Shown here one piece after another: positions 36,546 through 44,548 of a stretch of 58,110 nt of DNA (the first letter of the stretch is position 1; each line of letters starts with the position of its first letter). Under the pieces are notes generated by a model. It saw nothing but the letters and a program-made list of their open reading frames with translations, did not search any database and was not told where the DNA came from. Location: positions 1-58,110 of the forward strand of contig JAUZOD010000021.1 in assembly GCA_030706635.1 (NCBI GenBank), read 5' to 3'. Both the position numbers and the translations under genes were made by a program. The stretch comes from Bacteroidota bacterium. GTDB lineage: Bacteria; Bacteroidota; Bacteroidia; Chitinophagales; Chitinophagaceae.

Positions 36546-39002
36546 ATGAGATCCAAACTTATTCTTTGCACGGCTATTCTTCTCTCTTGTTTCGCGGCAT
36601 GGATCCCTTCGTTCTCTTTTGCGCAGAACAGCCTTTCAAAACAAACAACCATCGTCACCGACGCCGGCAATTTGTCCAACGGAGAAAAAGCGGCAGCACG
36701 GATCTTAACGGAAGAGGTTGAAAAAAGAACGGATTTTAAATGGATGCTGGAGCGTCGCATTCCGGAAAGCGGTGACGTGATTGTACTGCGGAATGCCGCT
36801 GCTTCATTGCCTGCTCCTGAAAATAAAAAAACTTCGCGCCGGAAGGGTATTTCAAATACCCTTAGCAAAGACGGGGACCTGCAATTCCCGGGGCTACCCC
36901 CGCTCTCTGCAAAACCGGAATCGTTCCGCATTGGCATCACCCAACAGCAGGGCAGGACCGTCATCCTCATCGAAGGATCTGATGGCAGGGGCGTGCTGTA
37001 CGGTGCAGGCAAATTATTGCGCATGATGCGGTTTGGCAGAACCGGCGGTTCTGCAGCGGAAAGTATTTCTCTGCTCGCCGGTCTTCCTCTGGCGGAAAGC
37101 CCGGATAAGCCCATTCGCGGCCATCAGCTGGGTTATCGCAACACGGCTAACTCTTACGACGGGTGGACGGTGGCGCAATTCGAGCAATATATCAGGGACC
37201 TCGTGGTATTCGGCACCAACAGCATTGAGTCCATCCCGATCTTCGACGAAAAGCCCAGCCCGCATTTTAAGATCCCTGCCGCCGACATGAACCGGCATAT
37301 CAGCGAAATCTGCCAGCAGTATGATATTGATTACTGGATGTGGGTGCCGGCGCAATTCGATCTGAAAGATGCCGTAAAACGGAAAAGATATTTAGATACG
37401 ATGGAAGATATCTGTAAATATTCTCCCCGTATCAACGGCGTTTTTTTCCCGGGTGGTGATCCGGGCGATAATCCGCCGGAACTGGTCTGGCCCCTTTTAA
37501 AAGATATCGCCGCAGTCCTGAAAAAATATCATCCGCAGGCCCGCACCTGGCTTTCCCTGCAGGGGTTTACCCATGCGCAGTCGCTGACGGTATATGACTA
37601 TATTCAAAAAGAGAAACCCGATTGGCTGGGTGGCCTGGTAACCGGGCCAAGCAGTCCTCCGGTGCAGGAAACACGGTCGGCGCTGCCTGCCAATTATCCA
37701 ATAAGATACTATCCCGATCTGACTCATAACGTGCGTTGTGATTTTCCGATATGGTGGTGGGACCCCGCGTTCAATCTTACCCTCGGCCGGGAAGCCAGTA
37801 ATCCCCAGCCTTATTATTATGCCACACTCTATCGTGCGCTGCAACAGTATATTGACGGCTTTATTTCTTATTCCGATGGCGCACACGACGATGTTAACAA
37901 GATCATTTGGACCCGCATGGCGTGGGATCCCAAATCCGATGAAAGAGAGATCATGAAAGAATATGCGGGTTATTTTTTCGGTGATTCGCTTGCGGAGCGG
38001 GGAGCAGATGGAATTCTTTCACTCGAAAAAAACTGGGAAGGACCCATCGTCGCCAACGGATCCATTGCTTCTACCTGCGCATCCTGGAATGAGATGGAAA
38101 ATAATCACCCGGAACTTTCCGGCAACTGGCGCTGGCAACTTTGCCTGCTCAGGGCTTATTATGATGCCTACACGCGCAGTCGTTTCATTTACGAAAGTCA
38201 GCTGGAGGCCGAGGCCAACAAAGTGTTGTTGCGTGCACCGGTAATGGGCGCAGACAAGGCCATCGTTGCGGCCGATAGTATTTTACTCCTGGCGGAAACG
38301 GCGCCTGTTCATCCGGAATGGCATCAGAAAATTATCCGCTTATGCGATGAGCTGTATCAATCCATCAGTCTGCAGACCAGCGTAAAAAAATATGGCGCTT
38401 CGGGTGAAGAGCGGGGCGCGATCCTGGATTTCCTGGACCTGCCGCTGAACAACCGCTGGTGGATTGAAGATGAATGCAAAAAAACGACAGTCCTTTCGGA
38501 ATCAGAGAAAATAAAAGCCTTACAACGCATCGCCAACTGGGAAGATCCGGGGCCCGGAGGCTTCTACGATGATGTGGGTAATGTTTCCAGATCACCCCAT
38601 GTATGGCGGGGAGAAGGATGGATCACGGATCCCCTCATGTTGCATGGCGATGATACGCCGGGCTACAACTGGTGGGATCAGGGATTCAGCCGGAAAAGAT
38701 TATCCTGGCTCACGGACATGCGATGGCCGCTGGCTATGGAATACAACGGACTCGATTCAACCGGTAAATATCACTACACGGTAAGGATCACGGGCAAAGG
38801 GGAATCTCATGTAAAGGCCAATGGTCAAAGACTTGTTCCCACACTATACGGAAAAGAAATCGGGGACATTAAGGAGTTCCCGGTACCGGCTGACCTCATA
38901 TCCCATGGAAAACTGGTCCTGACCTGGGACGACATTAACGAAGACAACCTGAACTGGAGACAACAGTCACGGGTAGCCGAAGTCTGGCTGATCCGGCAAT
39001 AA
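36546..39002 (+). CDS. Secreted glycosidase-like protein of unassigned family
   Basis: An 818-residue exported protein (signal peptide to about 26, PSFSFAQ). Residues about 30-165 resemble the N-terminal alpha/beta domain that precedes the barrel in GH20/GH67/GH84-type enzymes (ILTEEVEKRTDFKW; GRGVLYGAGKLLRMM). A TIM-barrel-like region follows (about 190-500), with RGHQLGYRNTANSYDGW, GVFFPGGDPGDNPPELVW, TWLSLQGFTHAQ and RCDFPIWWWDPAFN, rich in Asp, Glu and Trp as in active sites. A helical segment and a beta-rich C-terminal domain (about 680-818, ending QQSRVAEVWLIRQ) complete it. I cannot name the CAZy family. Given the adjacent GH20 gene, an exo-acting hexosaminidase or uronidase-like enzyme is plausible. 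The next gene starts 6 bases later. Confidence 0.65.
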   Translation: MRSKLILCTAILLSCFAAWIPSFSFAQNSLSKQTTIVTDAGNLSNGEKAAARILTEEVEKRTDFKWMLERRIPESGDVIVLRNAAASLPAPENKKTSRRKGISNTLSKDGDLQFPGLPPLSAKPESFRIGITQQQGRTVILIEGSDGRGVLYGAGKLLRMMRFGRTGGSAAESISLLAGLPLAESPDKPIRGHQLGYRNTANSYDGWTVAQFEQYIRDLVVFGTNSIESIPIFDEKPSPHFKIPAADMNRHISEICQQYDIDYWMWVPAQFDLKDAVKRKRYLDTMEDICKYSPRINGVFFPGGDPGDNPPELVWPLLKDIAAVLKKYHPQARTWLSLQGFTHAQSLTVYDYIQKEKPDWLGGLVTGPSSPPVQETRSALPANYPIRYYPDLTHNVRCDFPIWWWDPAFNLTLGREASNPQPYYYATLYRALQQYIDGFISYSDGAHDDVNKIIWTRMAWDPKSDEREIMKEYAGYFFGDSLAERGADGILSLEKNWEGPIVANGSIASTCASWNEMENNHPELSGNWRWQLCLLRAYYDAYTRSRFIYESQLEAEANKVLLRAPVMGADKAIVAADSILLLAETAPVHPEWHQKIIRLCDELYQSISLQTSVKKYGASGEERGAILDFLDLPLNNRWWIEDECKKTTVLSESEKIKALQRIANWEDPGPGGFYDDVGNVSRSPHVWRGEGWITDPLMLHGDDTPGYNWWDQGFSRKRLSWLTDMRWPLAMEYNGLDSTGKYHYTVRITGKGESHVKANGQRLVPTLYGKEIGDIKEFPVPADLISHGKLVLTWDDINEDNLNWRQQSRVAEVWLIRQ

Positions 39003-39008
39003 AGGGGC

Positions 39009-41072
39009 ATGAAAAGAAATGCATTCATAATACGGAATATATTGGTACTGCTCCTGTTGACAGGCTGGCAGTTCGCCAGAGCACAGATCAACAACACCTA
39101 TAACCTGATGCCCGTTCCGCGGGAATTAAAAACAAACGGGGAAAGGCTGGACATCACGCAAAATTTCAGGGTCTCCGTTACCGGTCATCCCGATCCGAGG
39201 ATATATGCGGAAGCGAGCCGGTTTATCCGCCGGCTTGGCGAAAAGACGGGACTCTTTCTCGACAAACAGGGTTATGTCGGGCAGCAGGACAACAATCCCT
39301 CAGCCCCGCTCCTGATCCGGGTTCAGCGTCCCGGAAAACTGGATTTGAACGAGGATGAAACTTATTCGCTGGACGTTCATGATCAGCAGGTGATTATTGA
39401 TGCGCGCACCGACCTGGGCGCTATTCACGGGCTGGAGACTCTGTTGCAGCTCATAAGCACAGATGAACAGGGATATTATTTTCCGGGCGTTTCCATAAAG
39501 GATCAGCCGCGGTTTGCCTGGCGGGGGCTATTGCTCGACGTGGTGCTGCATTTCATGCCGATGGACGTGATCAAGCGGACACTCGATGGAATGGCCGCTG
39601 TAAAACTAAATGTACTCCATCTTCATTTGTCCAACGATCAGGGTTTTCGTGTTGAATCCAAAGTTTTCCCCCAGCTTCAGCGCAAGGCCTCTGACGGTTT
39701 ATATTATTCGCAGGAAGAGATCAGGGAAATTATCCGGTACGCCGGGCAGCGGGGTATAAGGATAGTTCCTGAATTTGTGGTTCCCGCACACACTACGGCT
39801 ATCTTAACGGCCTTCCCGGAACTCGCCAGCGTAAAACGAAAATACAGCCTGCAGCGCTATTTCGGCGTGTTTGATCCCGTGCTTGATCCGACCAATGAAA
39901 AAGTATATGTATTCCTGGATAAATTGTTTACGGAAATGGCACACCTGTTTCCGGACGCTTATTTCCATATTGGCGGCGATGAGAATACCGGGAAAGATTG
40001 GGAGAACAACCCGCACATCAGAGCGTATATGAAGGCTCATGGAATGAAGAACTACATGGATCTTCAAACCGCATTCAACAAACGCATCCTGCCGATACTT
40101 GAGAAAAACGGAAAAACGATGATGGGCTGGGATGAAATCCTGCAGCCGGGTGTGCCCAAAAATATTGTGATCCAGTCCTGGCGTGGAAATGAAGCTTATT
40201 ATACTTCCATTAAAAGGGGATACAAGGCCATTCTTTCCTATGGGTATTATATTGACCTGATTCAGCCTGCTTCCTACCATTACCTCAACGATCCGGCTCC
40301 AGACAGCGTGAACTTCACCGCAGCGGAAATCAAAAATATCCTCGGGGGTGAAGCCACCATGTGGAGTGAACTGGTGACGCCGGAAACAGTGGATTCCCGG
40401 ATATGGCCGCGGTCGGCTGCCATAGCAGAAAGACTATGGTCATCACGGGAAATAAAAGATGTCGACGATATGTACCGGAGGCTGGACAGGGTCAGCCTGA
40501 ATCTCGAAGCCCTGGGTCTCCGGCACGAGGCCTATAAACAGCCCATGCTGCGGAGGCTGGCGAATGGTTATGATACCCGCGCTCTGGAAGTTTTGGTGAA
40601 CGTGATTGAGCCACTGAAGATCTACGAGCGGAATCAGGGGGACACAATGTATTCCGCATTCTCTCCCTATACCAAAATAGCAGATGTGGCGACACCGGAT
40701 CAGGCATTGCCCAGGATATTCAGCCGGGAAACCGATTTGTTTTTAAAAAACCACGAGCCCGCGCTGGAGAAAAAGATTACGGATCAATTGCTGATCTGGA
40801 AAGAGAATCATCAGCATTTTCTGGAAACTCTGCGATCTTCCCCCGAATTAGGGGAGGCTGTTTCATTATCCGAAAACCTTTCACGGCTGGCGGCGGCCGG
40901 GTTGTCTGCTATGACCTTTATTCATGCGGGCCAGCAGCCGGATGCGGACTGGCTCGAAGGACAATTAAAGATCACAGAGAAGGCCAGAGAACAGGGGGGG
41001 CGCTGTGAACTGCAGGTGGTGACTCCGGTTGAGCAACTGATAAAAGCCGCTGCCGGCAGGGATTGGCATTAA
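39009..41072 (+). CDS. GH20 family beta-N-acetylhexosaminidase
   Basis: A 687-residue secreted enzyme (signal peptide ending near QFARAQ). An N-terminal GH20b domain (about 35-155) precedes the GH20 barrel (about 165-500). Visible active-site text: WRGLLLDVVLHFMP, LHLSNDQGFRVESK, VPEFVVPAHTTAI, and the catalytic HIGGDEN in which Asp324-Glu325 form the substrate-assisted catalytic pair; MGWDEIL and VIQSWRGNEA line the pocket. It releases terminal beta-linked GlcNAc or GalNAc. A C-terminal helical extension (about 510-687) is longer than in many relatives. It follows the unassigned enzyme by 6 bases, so the two probably act in sequence on the imported glycan. Confidence 0.95.
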   Translation: MKRNAFIIRNILVLLLLTGWQFARAQINNTYNLMPVPRELKTNGERLDITQNFRVSVTGHPDPRIYAEASRFIRRLGEKTGLFLDKQGYVGQQDNNPSAPLLIRVQRPGKLDLNEDETYSLDVHDQQVIIDARTDLGAIHGLETLLQLISTDEQGYYFPGVSIKDQPRFAWRGLLLDVVLHFMPMDVIKRTLDGMAAVKLNVLHLHLSNDQGFRVESKVFPQLQRKASDGLYYSQEEIREIIRYAGQRGIRIVPEFVVPAHTTAILTAFPELASVKRKYSLQRYFGVFDPVLDPTNEKVYVFLDKLFTEMAHLFPDAYFHIGGDENTGKDWENNPHIRAYMKAHGMKNYMDLQTAFNKRILPILEKNGKTMMGWDEILQPGVPKNIVIQSWRGNEAYYTSIKRGYKAILSYGYYIDLIQPASYHYLNDPAPDSVNFTAAEIKNILGGEATMWSELVTPETVDSRIWPRSAAIAERLWSSREIKDVDDMYRRLDRVSLNLEALGLRHEAYKQPMLRRLANGYDTRALEVLVNVIEPLKIYERNQGDTMYSAFSPYTKIADVATPDQALPRIFSRETDLFLKNHEPALEKKITDQLLIWKENHQHFLETLRSSPELGEAVSLSENLSRLAAAGLSAMTFIHAGQQPDADWLEGQLKITEKAREQGGRCELQVVTPVEQLIKAAAGRDWH

Positions 41073-41098
41073 AATATTAATCATCAAAATTATTTTTC

Positions 41099-42229
41099 AT
41101 GCCGGAGACAATGGAGGGAGTAGCCAAAAGCAAAAGCGCCAGACTGATGGCCCTGGATATTTTCAGGGGGCTCACCATAACCACCATGATTATCGTGAAT
41201 GATCCGGGCCTGGAAGAACATACGTATGCGCCGCTGCAGCATGCCCGCTGGAACGGAATCACGCCAACCGATTATGTATTTCCTTCTTTCATTTTCATGG
41301 TGGGGATATCCGTCGCCTTATCTTATTCAAAACAACTGGCAAAAGGATTGCCGCGCAGGGATATGTTACGGAAAATATTCCGCCGGGCGATCATCCTTTT
41401 TGTGCTCGGTGTATTCTTAAGCACCCTTCCTTATTTTGATTTTGCAAACTACCGGATCCCCGGCGTATTGCAACGCATATCCCTGGTCTACGTGGCCTGC
41501 GCTCTGCTGTTCCTTTACACAGGATGGAAATTCCAGGCGAGGCTCTCTGCGTTCATTTTGCTGGCCTACTGCCTGGTGATGACCTTAGTACCGGTGCCCG
41601 GATACGGTTATGCCATTCTGGAGCCCGGAAAAAACCTGGCCGCCTGGCTGGACGCCATCGTGATTCCCGGCAGGATGTGGCAGGGTACATGGGATCCCGA
41701 AGGCATACTCAGCAGTTTTCCCGCGGTGGTTAGTGGTATTCTGGGAATGCTCACAGGACAATTAGTCCTGGGTAAACAAACCACGGAACGAAAAATCATC
41801 TGGCTGTTTTTCGGAGGCTTTATTTCTTTCGCAGTCGCCAATATGTGGAACTGGTGGTTTCCCATTAATAAAAATCTCTGGACCAGTTCATTTGTGCTTT
41901 ATACAGCAGGATTAGATGCCATGATCCTGGCGTCATTGTATTACCTGGTAGATGTGCTCGGCTATCAGCGGGGATGGAAATTCGCCATGATCTATGGTTC
42001 CAATGCCATCGCGGCATACCTCGTTGCAGAAGTGGTTGACGATCTGCTGGTGCTGAGATGGAGCGGACGGGAACATGGGAAAAGCATGCAGGAATGGGCA
42101 ATCGAAAGGTTGCTTACGACCGGGATATCACCGGAGCTGCTGTCCTTTCTCTGGGCTCTCGCTTTTTGCGCGCTTTGTTTTATTCCCATTTATTTTCTTT
42201 ACCGGAAAAAGATTTTCTTAAAGATTTAA
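41099..42229 (+). CDS. NagX/HGSNAT-like membrane acyltransferase (DUF5009 type)
   Basis: A 376-residue membrane protein with about ten helices, paralogous to the protein at 24996-26093. It shares ALDIFRGLTITTMIIVNDPG, LQHARWNGITPTDYVFPSFI (with the conserved His of the active site), WQGTWDPEGILSS and the C-terminal FIPIYFLYRKKIFLKI. HGSNAT family members acetylate the amino group of glucosamine-type sugars using acetyl-CoA from the other side of the membrane. In this locus it stands after a GH20 enzyme (26-base gap), so it may acetylate a released amino sugar before transport or breakdown. That role is inferred. It is the only integral inner membrane protein among the enzymes of this locus. 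Confidence 0.88.
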   Translation: MPETMEGVAKSKSARLMALDIFRGLTITTMIIVNDPGLEEHTYAPLQHARWNGITPTDYVFPSFIFMVGISVALSYSKQLAKGLPRRDMLRKIFRRAIILFVLGVFLSTLPYFDFANYRIPGVLQRISLVYVACALLFLYTGWKFQARLSAFILLAYCLVMTLVPVPGYGYAILEPGKNLAAWLDAIVIPGRMWQGTWDPEGILSSFPAVVSGILGMLTGQLVLGKQTTERKIIWLFFGGFISFAVANMWNWWFPINKNLWTSSFVLYTAGLDAMILASLYYLVDVLGYQRGWKFAMIYGSNAIAAYLVAEVVDDLLVLRWSGREHGKSMQEWAIERLLTTGISPELLSFLWALAFCALCFIPIYFLYRKKIFLKI

Positions 42230-42286
42230 AGGGGCCCGTTCCGGGAATCAGCCATCGTATTTATTCAAACGGAGATAAATTATTCC

Positions 42287-44524
42287 ATGAGATATACATT
42301 TGCCTTATTATTTTCTCTGTTGCTGCTGCGGCCAGTTTACAGCCAGGTGCAGGTAAAAAATGAAACGACCGTCAGCGATAAAGATTTCATGCAGGAGTAT
42401 GATGAAAGTTATCCCGTTGGGAAAACGCCTGAGGAAAACAATGTCCGCAAAATTGCAGTTGATCAGAATTCAACAATATGGATTGCCACAGCCCGGGGTG
42501 TGCTGATGAAAAAAGACGGTGAGACCACATGGACTCCGGTTTCTTTTTCTGATGAAGATAAAGGTCCCGCTTATGCCGTTGCCGTAGATGATCAATCCGC
42601 TGTTTGGATGGGCACCTGGAATGCCGTTTTTTCCTATCAGCAGGGCGCTTTGAAAAAAGTTCCCGGCACATCGGGGCCCATCTCCCTGATCTGTCCTTCC
42701 CGTGAAGGCATTTATGCGATCGGCCCGGATGGCGTCTGGCTGCTGAGCGGAGGCCGGTTCGTAAAAAAGAATTATTCCATCGCGAGATCCGTGCGCAGTG
42801 CGGTATCTGATGGTGAGCAGGGCATCTGGGTAGCCAGTGATGTGGGACTCTATCATTGCAATGCAAAGGGCACTCGCTATTTTCAAAAAACCGACGTGCT
42901 GTTAAGCGCTTATCTCAAAGGTTTATCTTTTGATTCCCAGGGTCGTCTCTGGGTAGCCGGCCTCGGAGGTGTAACGATATTAAAGGATGGAAAAAAACAA
43001 AAGCTGATCCGGCCGCAGGAAGGATGCCCTTCCATCTATACCTATTGCGTCCGGCGTTCACCCGGGGGCGTTATGTGGGTCGGAACCCAGGTGGGTGTGG
43101 TGCGTTTTTCACCTGACGGAGCGCATTCCCTGCGTTTCAGCCGGCGCTGGCTGCTGGATGATCAGGTGAATGATATCGCTTTTGACCGGGAGGGTAATGC
43201 CTGGATCGCAACGGCCGGAGGAGTCAGCGCCATTAAAAAAAGAAAAATGAACCTGCTTTCCAAACAGGATTATTTCTATGATGTCCTGATGAGAAGACAT
43301 ATCCGGAAACCCTGGATAGCGGGACAATGTCATTTGGAGATTCCCGGAGACACCAGTTCCTGGCGCCCGGAAGATGATGATAACGATGGGGAATATGGCG
43401 GCAACTACCTCGCCATGGAATGTTTTCGTTATGCGGTGACCAAAAGCGAAGATGCGCGGCAGAAAGCGGGAAAGGCATTTGCTTTTTTAAAACAGCTCCG
43501 CGAAGTAACCGGGGGCGATGGTTATTTTGCCCGGACCATTGTTCCTGCAGATTGGAAATATCCTGTTCATGATGATAACAAACATTACAGCGACAGGGAA
43601 AAAGCAGAAGAGCTGGTAAAAGAACCCCGCAACAAACCGGTGGAGACGCGCTGGAGAAAATCAGCCGACGGGCAATGGCTCTGGAAGGGCGATGCGAGCA
43701 GTGATGAATGGTGCGGGCACATGATGGGCTATTATTTTTATTATGAACTCGTAGCCGATGAAGCAGAGAAAATTGTGGTTCGCAAACACGTGGCTACCCT
43801 GGTGGATCACCTCATGGCTCATGATTTCAATATGATGGATGTGGACGGTACCCATACGCGCTGGTCAGTATGGTCGCCCGCCTCCCTGAACCACGATCCG
43901 GAATGGGAGCCTGACCGGAGCGAGAACTCCATGGAGTTGCTCGCCTTTCTGAAACTGGCTTATTATATGACGGGCGATGAAAAATATCAGGAGCAATACC
44001 TGCGGTTCATTAAAAAAGAACATTACCTGGACAATATGGCGAAGCTCACGCAACAAAACCCCGCCTGGTTTATTTACTATGATGTGATGATGCAATCCTA
44101 TCTCTATCCCATACTCATCAAATGCGAAAAAGATCCCGTGCTGAAAGCCTGGTATGAACAACATATGGACAACTGGATGAAGCTGCGAAGGAATGACCGG
44201 AATCCCCAGATCAATTTCTTTTATTGTTATTCGCGGAATAAAAAACAGGAGCTAAATGCTTCTGTGGATTTTCTCCGGGATACACCGCTCGACCTGATAA
44301 ACTGGAATATCGATCACACGAAAAGGGAAGATGTGCGGATGGTGCATGTGCCCGTTTTGGATGATCTCCAGGTGAATGAACTTCCGCCGGCCAGTATCCG
44401 CACCACGGTGCGCTGGGATAAAAACCCCTGGGCGGCTGTTAATGGTGTTCCCGATATTGAACGGGAACCGGTATTCTGGCTTCTTCCTTACTGGATGGGC
44501 CGTTACTTAAAGATGATTCAATAA
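42287..44524 (+). CDS. Secreted two-domain protein: Reg_prop-like propeller plus helical domain (paralogue 1)
   Basis: A 745-residue exported protein (signal to about 19, VYSQ). Residues about 45-320 hold at least six repeats of the two-component-regulator propeller type (TIWIATARGV, AVWMGTWNAV, GIWVASDVGL, RLWVAGLGGV, VMWVGTQVGV, NAWIATAGGV). The C-terminal part (about 335-745) is all-helical in appearance and has RRHIRKPWIAG, DDDNDGEYGGNYLAMECFRY, GDASSDEWCGHMMGYYFYYE, HTRWSVWSP, PLDLINWNIDHTKR and the closing LLPYWMGRYL, reminiscent of (alpha/alpha)6-barrel enzymes. There is no kinase or DNA-binding domain, so it is not a hybrid two-component sensor. Function is unknown; a carbohydrate-active enzyme is my best guess. 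Two paralogues follow in tandem. Confidence 0.7.
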   Translation: MRYTFALLFSLLLLRPVYSQVQVKNETTVSDKDFMQEYDESYPVGKTPEENNVRKIAVDQNSTIWIATARGVLMKKDGETTWTPVSFSDEDKGPAYAVAVDDQSAVWMGTWNAVFSYQQGALKKVPGTSGPISLICPSREGIYAIGPDGVWLLSGGRFVKKNYSIARSVRSAVSDGEQGIWVASDVGLYHCNAKGTRYFQKTDVLLSAYLKGLSFDSQGRLWVAGLGGVTILKDGKKQKLIRPQEGCPSIYTYCVRRSPGGVMWVGTQVGVVRFSPDGAHSLRFSRRWLLDDQVNDIAFDREGNAWIATAGGVSAIKKRKMNLLSKQDYFYDVLMRRHIRKPWIAGQCHLEIPGDTSSWRPEDDDNDGEYGGNYLAMECFRYAVTKSEDARQKAGKAFAFLKQLREVTGGDGYFARTIVPADWKYPVHDDNKHYSDREKAEELVKEPRNKPVETRWRKSADGQWLWKGDASSDEWCGHMMGYYFYYELVADEAEKIVVRKHVATLVDHLMAHDFNMMDVDGTHTRWSVWSPASLNHDPEWEPDRSENSMELLAFLKLAYYMTGDEKYQEQYLRFIKKEHYLDNMAKLTQQNPAWFIYYDVMMQSYLYPILIKCEKDPVLKAWYEQHMDNWMKLRRNDRNPQINFFYCYSRNKKQELNASVDFLRDTPLDLINWNIDHTKREDVRMVHVPVLDDLQVNELPPASIRTTVRWDKNPWAAVNGVPDIEREPVFWLLPYWMGRYLKMIQ

Positions 44525-44548
44525 TCACGATATTTTAAGCCACTTAAT

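Noticed and set aside
42287-43260. Reading the propeller repeats of paralogue 1 as a hybrid two-component sensor
   Set aside because: The protein has no membrane helix after the propeller, no kinase and no response-regulator or AraC domain; the rest is a secreted helical domain.
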